Shown here one piece after another: positions 34,601-47,189 of a stretch of 64,000 nt of DNA (positions are counted from its first letter, which is position 1; every line of letters starts with the position of its first letter). The DNA is from Holacanthus passer (lineage: Eukaryota > Chordata > Actinopteri > Pomacanthidae). Made by a program: the position numbers and the translations under genes. The notes below the pieces were generated by a model. It did not search any database. It saw only the letters and a list, made by a program, of their open reading frames with translations, and had not been told where the DNA came from. The stretch is from positions 1,044,001-1,108,000 of the forward strand of contig JAFREQ010000047.1 of assembly GCA_025331565.1 (NCBI GenBank). Direction: 5' to 3'.

Positions 34601-37600
34601 CATTCCTGACGGAGCTGCTCCCCACGACACACACACACACACATTCTCAGACACAGCGACGGTTGCTAAACCAACAGCCCACTGCAGTGTTGGTACTGGG
34701 AGAGTTAGCCCTAAGCCACTGTGCAGCGTGGGAAGCCCTCCTAACAAACAGATGTGTGACCGCAGCATCCTAAGACCCCGTTGCCCTACCTGGTCAGTGC
34801 TGCTCTACATCCCAGCCTGACCCCGGAGCTGTGCTGGGGGTCTCTGAGCCCTGACCTGCACCATTTCAAAGGTCATGTCTGTAGCTGATTGACAACTTAT
34901 TCCTCGAAGTAGCCAGTGAGTCAATGTCGTTTCCTGATATGTTGATATGTGTGTCTGCAAAGGAGTGTTTTTTTTTTAACAAGTTGAGAATGAAGGCACA
35001 CACTAAGACATCATGTGACCATCATACACTCTGGGCCTCGGTAGCCCATCTCTTTACACACCGATACACACGATCATTGCCCAGACCCGTCTGCCTCCAC
35101 ACCTACAGCTCACCTCACATCTCAGTGGAACGCCTGATGCGTTTCTAACCTTTACAGCTTCTCACAGTCAAGTCTGAATCATCCCTGATTCTTCCTCTTT
35201 CAACCCTGCCCGGCGGTTATTTTGTGAGATGGAGGCTCAAAACACAAATACGCCCTTCCTTCAGTCCAATTTGTGTGAACTTTACCCTTGCGGTTTGAAA
35301 TGTACAGCTTTATTCCTTCTTCTGTTACTCCCCCATCACTTTCCACTACGCTGGTCAGACAAGACTCCAAGCTGCGATCAGCTGGTCACATGATACCAGT
35401 GCCAGGCGGTGAAAGTAAGACACACACGCACAGAATGAAATATGCATGCAACACAAACACTCAAAAGGTGCACACATTCCAACAAGAACTGAATGAAAAA
35501 CAATCTGAGTTCCTACCTCTTGTTAGTGAGTTTAAATTAGACCTGGTTTCTTAATAGGGACTTGAAGCATTTAAACACTAAATGGAGTCTTTTGCATTAA
35601 AAAGCACAATGACCATATTTACTCAGGCCTCATTGGTTTAGTCCAATATCCTCCTCTAGCTAACAGCTAAAAAACAGTTTAAAGGATTACCCACTGACCT
35701 GATTCATACCTGTTCTAACAAAGTCTTCATGTTTCTCCTCATCAGAACAGGTATTGGGCGTACATGGTGAATTTGGATAATAAACTGTCTTTATGTGGAT
35801 TAAACTCAGTCTAACAGCAAATCTCAGGCTATCTGGGTGCAAACTTGACTAGATGTTACTGAGTTTGCATTCAATGTAAGGAGGCAGCGGATCAGGTAAA
35901 GGCTACAGCATTACATGGATTAGCCCTGCTCTTAAGACTGAGATGAATGTAGTTCTCCAAGTTTTAGACTATTTGCTGAGAGGTATGTTCAGTAACCCTC
36001 CCACTGCACAATCACACGTCTGTTATTCATGACCACCTTAAACAGAGCTGCTGTGTGGAGCAGCACTGCAAAACCAATTCAAGACTTTTAAAAGAAAATA
36101 GAGGTCTGCAAGTGTAACTGTGCATGTTTGATTAAATAAACCATGTTAGTATCCAACAGACAACGCATAAGCGAATCAAGGAAATCCCTGCAACACAAAT
36201 GGGCCGTGACAAGATGACACTGAAATAAATCAGAGGTAAGTTTACACGGCCTGTCGATCAGTCTCTGTGAGCGCTTCACTTCCAACCAGTGTGGGCAGGT
36301 GTCAGATTGAGAAAGCAGGGCTTTAGTGCTGCTAATCAGATTACACTGGTCTCTAATCTGCGACGCCAGCAGACTCTAACCTTATGAGCCATGGAGCTCC
36401 ACAGAGCACGCGCACGCACACACGCACACACAGGTTTACACTGACATGCTCAGTTTTACATAACAAGGACTCTTTCTCCCGATACTGATCAATTTCCAGC
36501 TCTTTTCTATTAAATATTGAGCAATTTAATTACCTATTTTGCTAAAAACTTGAAAAAAATTATTTGTTAAAAAGTTCCTGGATTGTTCCTGTAATGTGGC
36601 CAATTGATCAAATTCCCCAACTTTTCCAGTCTGGATTACACCTCTCTCCGAATGATTTATTTATTCAGAAGCCTGCGTCATATCTTTCTTTCTCTGTGTC
36701 ACATTTTCTTCCTTATCGGAGGGGTGGATGAACAGTTAAAATATATACGCAAAGTATGTAAAGTATGTAAAGTATGTAAACAGACCAATAGATCACTCAA
36801 CCTCCGCTCCAACTGCAAACAGCAGTCAGTGGAGCGGCAGTAAACAAGGCCTGTCAGGTGAATGTGTTGATGTAATCACAGCCACGCACCCCGTCTTTGT
36901 GTAAATCCAGATAATCTGAAGTGTCACCAGTAAACAGTGATTTGAAGCGCTATGATAGAAAAGGCTGGTGTTAAAGATTGAAGAATGCCGTGAGGCTACA
37001 TATGATGTTAGATAAACTCACTTTTGAATTAGCACTTAGTAAAGGACTAGAATTACAAATGAGAAGAATTACTCTTCATGCTCCAGCGACACACCTAAAC
37101 AGCTATTAGACAGGCGCGGCTGGCATTCGACTCACAGTATGTGGATTAGCATAACTGAAAAAAATGAGAGTAGGATATAGTTCCTGCTTCTCCTGAATAA
37201 ACAGCTGGGATCAGTTAGAGCTCGGGGCCCCAACTTGATCCACTGAGGGAGGACAGACAAAGGAAGATTTTTGAGTCACAAGCAAGTCATCATGGGAAAA
37301 TTAAGAGTAATTTCGGGCTTTTGGCATACAGGAAGCTATTAAGTAACACGTGAGGTCCTTGTACAGATTTGGATTATTTTGAAAAATGCAATCAATGTAA
37401 TCAAGAAATTATCCCTGACATTCATTTTCTTTACTGTGAAAGTGGCCAAAGCTCAGGACTTGACTTCTTTAAACTGATACACTTGCGACAAATGTCTGAG
37501 GACCTGCTGTAATGTCCTGACACACTCAGTTCTTTCAGTCCTCTATTAAAAGTTCAAAGTTTACTTGGTGGGGCAGAAATCCATATGTACATACACTGCA

Positions 37601-40600
37601 GCAGGTATGGCTGAAAGCTAAGTTTTATCTGTGGTCCCTCAGCATTCTGTTACTGATCTCTGCTAGAGAAAAACCAGCTTCCACACACTGTACCTCTTCC
37701 ACTCTCTGTCCTTTTCTCTCTGTATAATGCAAAACTCTCTTTCATCCCCACCTTCCCTGTCTCTCGAACCCCCCCCAACCTCCTCCCTCGGCTCCACATC
37801 TCTCTGGTGAACAATTCCACTCAGTGTTGAGGTCCTGTTTGCCCACCAGTCAGCTGATCTGAGACCTGTGACCTCTGCTCAAACAGGCACTCTGTCAGTT
37901 CACCCACTATGCATGTGTGTGTGAGATGAAACTTCATTTATTAAGCAAAACAGATGAAACGGAAATACTTGATTGTATTCACTCCAGCTGTATTTAGCAA
38001 TTCTTCAATTCTTTCAAAGGTAAACAATTTTGTAGATTGTTTTAGATGCTCCCGGCTTTAATCACTAGGTTTGGTGTTGCAGTTTGATTTAAACTGAGAT
38101 TGTCAAGAAAACTGATTTTCAAAGCTGAAGCTTGCAGCCTGGCTAGGGTTAATGTAAGAGGTAAGAGGTAAGAGGTCAAAGGTGTGCTCGGTGCTCCAGA
38201 CAGAGGAAACACACAGCTGGAGAAAGTAGACAGGTTAGTGGTGTGGTCAGCTGCTCTCCACAATCACCCCTCAGTCTGCGTGAGCTCCAGTTCAGTTTAA
38301 ACTCACTGACGTCTCACTTTTTTCTTCGAAGCATCTCTCTTATTTTGCAACTGAGTAAAAAACAAAACCAACCCTGTTATCAGCTTCCAGCTACTAATCT
38401 GTAGCACTATTTGCTTTTTGATTATATCCAGTGTGCAAGACTTGGTCTGTGACCCGCACTCACTCATTCACATTCAGCACACATGCTTGTTGACTTCCCT
38501 TTTAATGGGTTTTCCCCTCTAATTTTCTTCTCCCACCAGAGCGCAGATTCACTCTGATCTAATACTAATCTATTGCACTGCTGTTTTCTATTTGCCCCTG
38601 TGGCTCTCTCAGAGGAGTACAGACAGCCAACAGCTTTACTGCAGACAGGAAGAGTCGGCCATAGGAGCACAGCAGGGCTTGGCAGCAGACACACACACAC
38701 AGGCAGCAGGGGGTATATAAGCCTGCAGTTACCTGGCAGATGAAAGGAACCGGAAAAGGTATTATGCCATCTTTAATATTTAGGACTGCAAACCATAGTA
38801 GTCTAATTTCTATGGCATGAACCCAACGAACCCCAAGGTCTGTGTTGACAGTTGCACTACCTTCCTCTGGGGGGCAGAGTTTGATTGCCTGAGCTATCTT
38901 GCTGGCTGTACTAGTCATAATAATACACTTTCCTCATTAAAACATCAATGATCTGAATACTTATTGTGAGTGGGACACAAGCTTGTTCAAATAGGCATCT
39001 AGTAAATAATGAGTAGATTTTCGAAATGAACTTGAGAGCCACTACGTGCCGCCCTTCCATCTCTGGCTACACTTAACAACATCCTGTGGCCTTAATGAGG
39101 CTTCGGCCCGGCTCCAGGAAGCTAAACACCAGCCACGCTGCTTCCACAGATTCACTGCTCGCATTGAGACAAAGACAACAGTGCTGGCTGAGATTAACTT
39201 TGGCCAGAATGGGATTACAATGCTGGAATTTGATCTGATATAAAAACTCAAACACGGTACAACACAAATTTGGGGTGACAGGGGTTCAAACAGAGAAAAA
39301 AAGTGCCCTCGTCGCTTCTTGGATTACACAGAATCTCATCAATTAAAGCCAATTTGCCTTTGATTTCCAAATAAAAATGATCAGATATCATTTTTCTGTA
39401 AGTGAGAAATAGATATCTACATTTAATCATTTCAGTTAAGGTTGCCTCCATCAGAGCATGAGGACATCTGTCTGACTTCACAGAAAGAAACGGAACTGCT
39501 CAAATTAACCACTTCCTGTTTCAGATCGGGCGGCACACACTGCAGTTAAATGTGCCATGCTCCCTACATAAATTACTAAGCCTATAGAGTGTGCGCTGTG
39601 CTGTGTGTATTTTGAGTCAGCTGTTATTTTACTGGCACCTGCAAAACCAAAAGACCAACAATTTGCAAGAAGCATTAACCTTTAAGGGTGTCCTCAATTG
39701 AGTGATTTTAATTCACATTGGAATGGTTTGTATGAACTGACACTCAAAATAGTAAACTATATATTATTTTTAAAGGATTTTTTGTCAAGCATTCCCTATT
39801 TCACTGGCAATATTTAACTTGCTCTTACACATGTGTGCTCTAAAGTATTGTGCATTCAATAAAATGTGAGACTTGGTATGTGGATTTTATGATAAAATGC
39901 TGATAATTGACAGATTAATTACGCTGCAAGTGTACAGAAATCAAAGTACACTGAAGAGAATAAATTATATTAAGTGCAATATTAATTTTTTCCTGTACTA
40001 ACATATATCACAATTCAAATGCAAAGGTAAATGTATGCAAAGTTATATGTAAATTAATCAGACATCCAAAACAGTTAACAGTGTTCAATTGTTATGCATT
40101 ATATAAAGCTAAACTCATCATTATTGTAAAAAACTTGTTTGAACTTATTAATTTGGACGAAAGAAAATTGTAGAATTATGTCATATTAAATTCATATCTT
40201 TACAAAAAGATTCTGCGGGTCTGCAAATTGTTTTTATTCTGTCTGTGATTCAACAAATCGAGATGGAAGAGGAAGGGGCCATTAGCCATGAGCCTCCGAT
40301 GGGGCAAATAAACACTGAAAGGAACCATTTGAATGTGTGTGTTTGTGTATTTGTGCGTATGTACTGCTGAGTCGTTTGTGCTTGTGCGCAGTACCTTGGC
40401 CAATCTTGACAAAGCCGATGATGATGATGAGCCCGAGCGCCAGAAGCTTGGCCGCGGCAAAGAAGTCCTGCACTCTGGTGGCCGCTTTCACACTGTAGCA
40501 GTTGACAAACGTCAGCAAGACTGCAGAGAGACGGAGGAAGAGAGAGACTGTAAGTGGCAGAATCTTTACGAAACAGCTCCTTAGTGTGTTTCACATGGTT

Positions 40601-40994
40601 TCTGTCATCAACCACATGAAAGCACTGCACTACTTGACTCCAAATGTAGACACTGAATTACAGCACACCTGCACCACCACAGCATGTTCACTCAGTCTGC
40701 TGTGCAACAAAGGGTTTCATATTGGGTACATGACGAATGTAACTTTTCTGCAGGTGTTTTGGATGTTAAAATAGCCTTTAACAATGTTCCCCTGAATCCC
40801 CTTTCATTTAATGTACGTGTGTGTGCACATCTGTGTGTGTGTGTGTGTGTGTGTGTGTATTTGCAGCTCTTAAAACACGCTGAAATAGAGAAGAATTCAT
40901 AGACGGCAAACAAATTCTTAAGGGAATAAAATCCTTTCCACTATACCCCTCTTTCTTTTACCCACACATGTACAGTGCTGGTAACCACCCCCTC

Positions 40995-41051
<57 letters not shown>

Positions 41052-43343
41052 GTTGTTGAAGCGGCCCCTAACCCTGGACCCCATTAAAAGTGATTAACTA
41101 AAGCAGCAGGTCCCTTCAGAGCTCCTAAATCAGGTCGGGGCCACAACAGAAAGACGAGACAGAGCACAATGAGGCTCTGTGTTAAAGAGACCATGACAAA
41201 GAGAGGGAGACTGAGTACAGTAAGTGCCAGTAGTGCCTGGACACACACTTACTGCAACTGCCAAAAACTTTGGTATATATTTGTGTGTGTACATGAATGC
41301 ACAAGCTTAAGCATGTGTACACACGGAAACACACTGATCTCAATAACACAAATTCCCACAGAAAAAAGAACAATGTACACCAAAATAGAAACCATGGAGC
41401 TATGGATGTATGTGTGTTAGTGGAGATTTGGCTCTCAGCCCCACAGTGACCCTGACCACCCCACTGCCTACACCAAAGGCATGCACATTGCACACACACA
41501 CCAAAGGGAGTGAAAAACACACACACACACACAGATAACTCTCTGTCCACAGCTTTGTCATGTGGTCTCAGTCAGGATTTAGCCTTCAGTCACTCTGAAG
41601 ATTAGGTACTAGGGTTACTAGCATGCGGTACATACACTGACACTCACTCACACACACACATACACACACACACAATAATATACATGCATATACAATGTCA
41701 TCTGCAATCATGTTTTCAGATAGAGATGGGGCGTGTGGGGTGAAAGGGGGGATATTTGTTGTAGGTGGCAGTCAAAGAACACAGTACAACAAGAGACTGG
41801 TGTCAACAGGCTAAAGCAGCTAATAATCCAGAGTTAATCTTGTTAGGATTCAACACAAAACAATGTGTTTGTGAAACACACTCAAATTTCACAGCATTTT
41901 TAGCCAACACTGCTGGCCCTGAACGCAGCATTACAGATGACCATGCACTGCTCAGAGTGGAATTAAATGCATCATCTGTTTGATCATCACATTCAGTTCA
42001 ATTCTCACACATTTTAAGCTTTTTCAAATTTAGAGATAAGAAAGATGCGATATGCTAATTTAGTAGCCTAATATGAGGCCCTAAAGTAATCCTGGTGATA
42101 ATAAAGGAAAAAGACATTTTCTTTGTTGAATTTTAAGATGACTTAAACTCATCAAGTAATTAATATCTTTATATTTGAATACATTTTTTTCATATAGTAT
42201 AGGCCGACAACACTAGGACAAGTGTCATAATGTTTGTAAGCCTCCTAATAACGTCGTTGTCTTTCAGTTTAGAAAGTCGCACAGTTAAAGAAATTATTAT
42301 GGCGAAAATCAAAATTAAACATATTCACTAAACATAAATATGTCTATGATAATATATAAGAGTTAACAATATTACCACACGTTTTTACAGGGTGACCCTG
42401 AATGAGACAATTAGCTAGTGACGCACGCCAGCATCTCCAGCATCACCGGACCTGATGTAATAACGCGGCAGTTTTCATGAGTATGTCTCAGAGGCATCAC
42501 ACGTGGTCCACACACACAAGCGACCGACTCTGTCTTTGTATGAATGTGTGTGTGTGTGTGAGAGAGAGAGAGAGGGAGAAAGAGAGAGAGACGATTCGAG
42601 TCAGTGGGTCATCTCGTCTGTCTGCGCCCCCTCAGCCACACAGGTGCATTCTCATTCAGACAGACTTGTTACAGGAAGTCTGCTCTCACGCACTAGTACA
42701 AGTCAGCACTACCAACAACACACCGCCTCCTAAAGTTGCATCATCCCGGCCCGGCTCGGATCGGGTACTCACGGATGCAGAGGCAGGCCACCAGCTTGGC
42801 CCCGTTCTCCGGCACCGGGCACGCGGGGAACACGGGCTTGAGGACGTAGGTGGCGAACACGTATGCGACGATGTACTGCGAGGACGGCCGGATGATGAGC
42901 AGCTCGATCCAGAGCTTGAGGAAAGCCGGCAGGGAGCCGTACACCTCCAGGATGTAGGCATAGTCCCCGCCGGACTTGGTGATGGTGGTCCCCAGCTCGG
43001 CGTAGCACAGGGCCCCCACCGTGGAGAACACCCCGCACACCGTCCACACGATCAGGGACAGACCCACCGAGCCGGCCTCTTTCACCACGCCGGTGGGGGT
43101 GACGAAGATGCCCGAGCCTATGATGGTGCCCACGATGATGGCCACGCCGTTTAACAGGGTGATGGTCCTCTTCAGGGCCACCCCGCTCCCTCCTTCTCCG
43201 GTGTTGTTGTTGGGGCTCTTGGCGTCGCCCCCCGGTGCTCCGCCCTGGCTGGGGTCCCCCTTGTCCAGCATCTTCTCTGTTACCTGCTTGTCCTCCTCCC
43301 TGTCTGCGGAGGAGTTGGAGTTTCTCTTCTTGAGCCCCGACAT
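29791..43343 (-). CDS. slc7a5: Large neutral amino acid transporter LAT1 (SLC7A5), 10 coding exons
   Basis: The exons join in phase to 1557 nt, giving 518 residues plus stop (human 507). Known role: the light chain of the heteromeric plasma-membrane exchanger that imports Leu, Phe, Trp and similar amino acids with the SLC3A2/4F2hc heavy chain. Seen: a hydrophilic N-terminus (1-58), then transmembrane segment 1 with the substrate-binding GSG at 76-78 (in VGTIIGSGIFV). Cys175 in FPACPVPE is the equivalent of human Cys164, which forms the disulfide with the heavy chain. Phe263 in SGLFAYGGW is the equivalent of gate residue Phe252. A conserved C-terminus ends VVPQES. Twelve membrane segments are expected. 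The loop before exon 3's conserved part (GGTDDLLPENSF) differs from mammals. The first exon is CpG-rich. SLC7A8 is the nearest alternative, but sequence and the klhdc4/ca5a neighbours favour slc7a5. Confidence 0.97.
29852..29893. repeat. (CA)n microsatellite at slc7a5 exon 10 acceptor
   Basis: About 20 CA units begin six bases from exon 10; on the sense strand they form a TG tract leading into the acceptor. Confidence 0.95.
29981..30158 (-). CDS. slc7a5: slc7a5 exon 9
   Basis: It encodes VNILLPVSFVLACLFLIIVS, FWKTPVECAIGF and KPEWLQHGI, the last two membrane segments. Confidence 0.97.
30890..31262 (+). mobile_element. Tc1-like transposase C-terminal fossil
   Basis: It lies in slc7a5 intron 8, antisense to the gene. 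One frame reads LWQQFVKAFSCVSM, KKWLSEFGVEELDLNPIQSI, FLDELER and later RRAEAVISSR. This resembles the last third of a DD34E Tc1-like transposase, including the DLNPI region. The usual segment between EEL and DLNP is deleted and stops interrupt the frame. It ends near 'atacttttggccatgtaa'. Confidence 0.75.
31475..31515. repeat. (CA)20 microsatellite
   Basis: An uninterrupted run in slc7a5 intron 8. Confidence 0.97.
31652..31691. repeat. (CA)n microsatellite
   Basis: One AAA interruption in otherwise pure CA. A third, shorter run follows at 31810-31838. Confidence 0.95.
32167..32316 (-). CDS. slc7a5: slc7a5 exon 8
   Basis: Fifty codons: CLMTLLYAFSNDIFSVINFF to YKKPELERPIK, two membrane segments and a cytosolic loop. 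Confidence 0.97.
32489..32585 (-). CDS. slc7a5: slc7a5 exon 7
   Basis: It encodes LFFVGSREGHLPSLLSMIHP to PSLIFT, ending in phase 0 before GTATG. Confidence 0.96.
32765..32868 (-). CDS. slc7a5: slc7a5 exon 6
   Basis: It encodes DFGNQHLGPMAWIIPVFVAL then SCFGSVNGSLFTSS, near-identical to mammals. Confidence 0.96.
33536..33659 (-). CDS. slc7a5: slc7a5 exon 5
   Basis: It encodes NLPRAIIISLPIVTAVYVLT to DSEAVAV, a membrane segment and loop, with a GTGAGT donor. Confidence 0.96.
33784..33828 (-). CDS. slc7a5: slc7a5 exon 4 (45-nt microexon)
   Basis: It encodes NYLNFVTEEMIEPY and two bases of a Lys codon, in phase with both neighbours. Confidence 0.95.
34003..34108 (-). CDS. slc7a5: slc7a5 exon 3 (gate phenylalanine)
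   Basis: It encodes GTDDLLPENSFEG and then ALYSGLFAYGG with the gate Phe. It ends two bases into a Trp codon. Confidence 0.96.
34109..40394 (-). other. slc7a5: slc7a5 intron 2 (6.3 kb)
   Basis: This is the longest intron of the gene. No exon is recognisable inside it. It contains a G-run (34280-34291), a stretch near 34460-34740 whose wording ('ttgccttgctcaaggg', 'ccctaagccactgtgcag') resembles a fish repeat, and a triplicated 'taaagtatg' at 36749-36779. Confidence 0.7.
40395..40520 (-). CDS. slc7a5: slc7a5 exon 2
   Basis: It encodes LLTFVNCYSVKAATRVQDFF to FVKIGQ plus one base, with CTGCAG acceptor and GTACTG donor. Confidence 0.96.
40521..42772 (-). other. slc7a5: slc7a5 intron 1 (2.25 kb)
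   Basis: It has no recognisable exon. It holds three large CA/TG microsatellites (40832-40858, 40998-41049, 41642-41674) and an AG-rich run near 42559-42591. Confidence 0.8.
40998..41049. repeat. (CA)26 microsatellite
   Basis: The longest uninterrupted dinucleotide run in the window, 52 bases. Confidence 0.97.
42773..43343 (-). CDS. slc7a5: slc7a5 exon 1 (residues 1-190)
   Basis: It begins MSGLKKRNSN and encodes the first four membrane segments, the GSG substrate motif and the heavy-chain cysteine. It ends VACLCI plus one base before GTGAG. Confidence 0.97.
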
Positions 43344-43613
43344 GGTTCGGCTGGGTTTCCTCTGTCTTCGTCCTCTCTCCCGCTGTGCCGCCGCCTCTCA
43401 GCTTCTGCCGCCGGGCTGCTGTTCCTCTCTGCTCGCGCTGAAGCCACGAGGAGTGAGTGGTGGTGAGTCAGAGCAGCGTGCTTTCTCCTATCTCTACTCT
43501 ATCCGCGTACAAAGACTCTGAAAATTGGCATGATGGCCCTCCTCCGTCAAGGCCAGCCCCCGTTCTCCCCGGCGTCTCCTCCTCACTAACGCCGGCATCA
43601 CTTCTGTCCTCTT

Positions 43614-43627
43614 TCGCCCTCTAGCGG
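43614..43627 (-). promoter_or_regulatory. CTCF-like motif
   Basis: On the minus strand it reads CCGCTAGAGGGCGA, 13 of 14 core positions as remembered. It shares GCTAGAGGGCG with the motif upstream of klhdc4, in the same orientation. Confidence 0.4.
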
Positions 43628-45881
43628 CGGCGCTCCTCCCCGGTGCATACTTCCTCATTCCCCCCCCCATCTGGTCTGGGTTTGAGGGACCGCATGACGA
43701 ACCACAGTCGGGTCTAGATGGCATCATGTCTGCACAAAGCAATAAAGGAGTAGTAGTAACACAGCACAGGAGAAAGGAGCACTCAACAACATGGATTCTG
43801 CAGTTTTCCAGCCGGACTGGTTTTATGGTGTTGTAATATCAGACAGATACTCTGAAAATAGCCTGAAGGGAATTCACCCCCCAGGAATGGGGATAAGCAA
43901 ATGCTGAAAGTGAGCTATCATCTTGCATCATTTGCGGATCTGGTCCATCCTCTTCCAAGCAGTGCAAAGCCCATTTTTTGTGGCCTGGGGTCTGGAAACC
44001 TTTGAATCACGAGTGTCACTCTCTAATTAAAGGAATGCAAAGTTTCCATCTGCAGCTGAGGCATCCCTACCAGAGTGAAAATGTGTTGCATATACAAATA
44101 TTGAAAGTGATATTTCAGTCTGGTAATATGGTTGACAATATGTATTTACAGTTCCAAAACCTGTTCTACGGTGGCCCCTAAGGATAAAATACACACAAGA
44201 TATAACAGAAGGAGCCACCAGTTCATCTATATGTCTAAGGGTTAGGATTAATGCAAACTAAACACACAAAAGCCCCAGCAGCTCCTCTGACACAAACCCA
44301 GGACCTTGTTGCCGTGAGATGATCGTATCACTCACACTAATGAAATCTATACCAAATATAGAATGCAGCAAATACACATACAAAATTCAAAACTCCATCA
44401 TTTAAAGGGAGGTCCACCCTAAATTCTATTACTACTATTGAAATAATCAAAAACAATGGAAATGTGAGAAACAGATGAGAGATGGGGTTAGTTCTGCTTC
44501 ATGCTTTCGTTCTTGTGGATATGTCTTTTGATGTACACAGTATTTCTGTATTTTTCCCTGTTGTATTACACACCTTTCATCACAAAAACACTTTTTTTTA
44601 TATAATACAAATTTTATTTTTTAATTTACATTTTGTCTCTCAGTGATTCACTGTAAGACTTTCTTGTACAGTGTACAGGTTAGACTTCCTGTGAAAACTT
44701 TACAAATACAAAGTTGTGATATCAGGCCAAACTCAAAACCCACAACAATGTTAAACAATCCTGCTTAAGCAGCTGTGCCCACAACATGCCCCAGATTTTT
44801 GATTGATTGATTTTTGATTTGACTATAGAAACAGGCTTGGATGGAAAGGAGTGGCAAACTATGTGGCAAAGTTTGAAGTGTGTGGTTGGAGCTTGGCCCG
44901 GCCTCGAGTGCCAGAGGCCTAAATGTGAAACGAGGAGCTGGTGGCTTGGTCTGGTTGGTCATGTGGGACCATCTGGAGACTGAAGTTAGTGTTCTGGATG
45001 AATTTTAAAAAGTGTACTGGGAGTACATCCAGGATAGGCACGCACTGGACAACACACTCGCTGCAATCTGACCCTGACAGCTGACCCTCCGACGATCTCT
45101 GTGCCAGTCTCGCAAGTTCACTGACAGATACACACACACACACTGAACATCAGCTAACCACCATATGCCACACTGAGGTTAAAACTGGAAGTACTGTTGC
45201 ATCATGCCTCACAGCATAGTGACACACACGTATGCAGTGGTTCTGAATGTGAATAAGAATAGTCTGATAGCGCTGTGGAGGTGGACTATGAAAGCCCCCC
45301 CCCGTGAGAAAACCAGTCTGAGCCATGTTCTTAATACTCCTGATACATACAAACACATCCACTGACACACACACATGCCACAGACAATTTCCTATCTTCA
45401 GACTCATTGGACACAGTCGACATTTATTGGCCAAATCCAGCCTAAAGGTGCGTTCTGATATTGTCTGTCTGCACATAGCTTGAAGAATGCAGGAGCTTCA
45501 TCTCAGGTCAAGCCACAGATCAAGAGACACAAATATACCATAATCCATGTGTGTCTGTCTTTGTAAACCCGTACAACAGCTCCCACAGGCCCCCAGGAGA
45601 CATGGGAACAAATGAAGGAGATTTTTTTGGTCACTATGGGAGACTGACTTCAAAATAGAATTTCATATCAAACATAACATTGAAATAAAAGTTTATGGCT
45701 CTCCTTGTGTCTGCAGCTCACACAACGAGTTATTTGCTGCTGTTATTTCTATTGCTTTTACTAACTCATACAATCAATTTTGCTGCTGTCTCCATCTTTT
45801 TCAGTATGGGAAAAGATCGGCATTGTTGTGGGTCAGTGTTTAACCCAGAATGGCTGAATAAGCTCACAGAATAAAAAATTC

Positions 45882-46205
45882 AGAGCTCTAATGATTAGTT
45901 GATTAATTGATTAGTCAATCGAATGAAAGTTAATCGCCAACTATTTTGATAATAGATTGGCTGAACATTGGCTGGTTGTAGCTTCTTAAATGTAAGGATT
46001 CACTGCTTTTTCTTTGTCATTTATGATAGTAAATGAAGGTTTTGGACTGCTGGTTGGACAAAACAAGAAATTTGAAGACGTCACTTTGGGATCTGGGAAA
46101 TTTTTGATGAGCATTTTTCACATTTTTTTGACATTTTATAGACTCAACGATTAAATGATTAGTTGGGAAAATAATTAGCATGTTAATTGACAATGAAAGT
46201 AATTG
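45882..46205 (-). repeat. Fish-wide repeat with ATTAATCGATTA-type ends
   Basis: The ends carry 'gagctctaatgattagttg' with 'gattaattgattagtcaatc', and 'aacgattaaatgattagttg'. The interior includes 'tttgataatagattggctg' and 'ggacaaaacaagaaatttga'. It matches a roughly 300-bp non-coding repeat I recall from many percomorphs. Palindromic ends suggest a MITE-like element. Confidence 0.7.
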
Positions 46206-46296
46206 TTATAACGGCAGTCAAATACGCATCACTGAGCACTTGGTAACATGTTTCTTTATTATGAACATGGGCACCATAGTTTGGTGCTGTAAAAAC

Positions 46297-46415
46297 TCTC
46301 AAGAGCACCAAATATGTATTAATCCACGGTTGAAATTGTCCCCAACAAATACACTATTTATTCTTATTCAAGTAACTAAAAACTACAGTGCCCTGCTGTG
46401 TAAGGAAATTATTGA
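46297..46415 (+). repeat. Repeat pair member A
   Basis: The stretch from 'caccaaatatgtattaatcc' to 'gtaaggaaattattgag' is matched in order by 49595-49715 with moderate divergence. It borders the repeat at 45882-46205. Confidence 0.6.
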
Positions 46416-47189
46416 GACTTTAAATAATGAGACCAAATAGTTATGTACAAAATGAAGACCATATTTGACACATCATGATGTATTATGATGAAAGACTGAT
46501 GTTTCTTCTTCAGGATTTCATTTTTGTTTTCTCTCCAGATTTTTGTGGAAAGTGTGGGAAGCTCAGAAATTCATCGTTCCATTTCCACAGAACTGCAGTC
46601 CTGCAGGTTTTGCACAAAGGTCGACCCTCTGGCACACTCGCAATGTACAGTCTGGAAGCTGACTCTGTTCTCGGTCCTGGTCCTCTATAGTACTCATGTC
46701 TCATAATGGACAGAACAATGATTTATTTATGCTAAAATTCCTCACACGGCACCTTTTACAGAACTGCCTCTTGTCATATTGACTTGGTTTAGTGCTGACC
46801 ACACATCACATGAAGGAAAACAAATTCCTAACTTCCCACCCTGATGGATAGATAGGACTTTTTTTTCACAGAAGAGTGTAGAGTTGCAGATATGAGAGGG
46901 AACGCTGCACTGATGGGAAAATGTTCGTAAACAAAGACGTGACACTGTGGTGTGGGTGTGGGAGAGATCCTGTCGTGGCAGCTGTAGTAACATCTACTGT
47001 TTCCAGCTTCTCTCCCAGGGAATCTACAGTGCACATAGGCTACATGACAATCAATCCACCCAACATTGTCCTCAATCTTTTGTCATAAATCAAGGCACAT
47101 GAGGACTTCCTAGTCCTGCTGATGTTTTTGGAAGGCCTGGGAGATGCACAGGTAGAAACAGTAGCACTTGTTACTGACATGGTTTTGGG

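Larger units (their letters stand above)
42741..43720 (-). promoter_or_regulatory. slc7a5: CpG-rich slc7a5 promoter and first exon
   Basis: GC and CpG content rise sharply over exon 1 and about 380 bases upstream, in contrast to the AT-rich flanks. I saw no TATA box near the start. A CTCF-like motif lies at 43614-43627. A CpG-island promoter fits a widely expressed nutrient transporter. The transcription start is not determined. Confidence 0.6.

Noticed and set aside
35709..35756. ACCTGTTCT ... AGAACAGGT inverted repeat
   Set aside because: Nine-base arms with a roughly 27-base loop in an intron are within chance for this length, with no other structure around it.
40998..41049. Long CA runs as a CRISPR-like or regulatory array
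   Set aside because: They are simple microsatellites without spacers; such runs are common in fish genomes.
42477..43154. 225-codon plus-strand ORF
   Set aside because: It is the antisense shadow of slc7a5 exon 1, where GC-rich codons suppress stops on the other strand.
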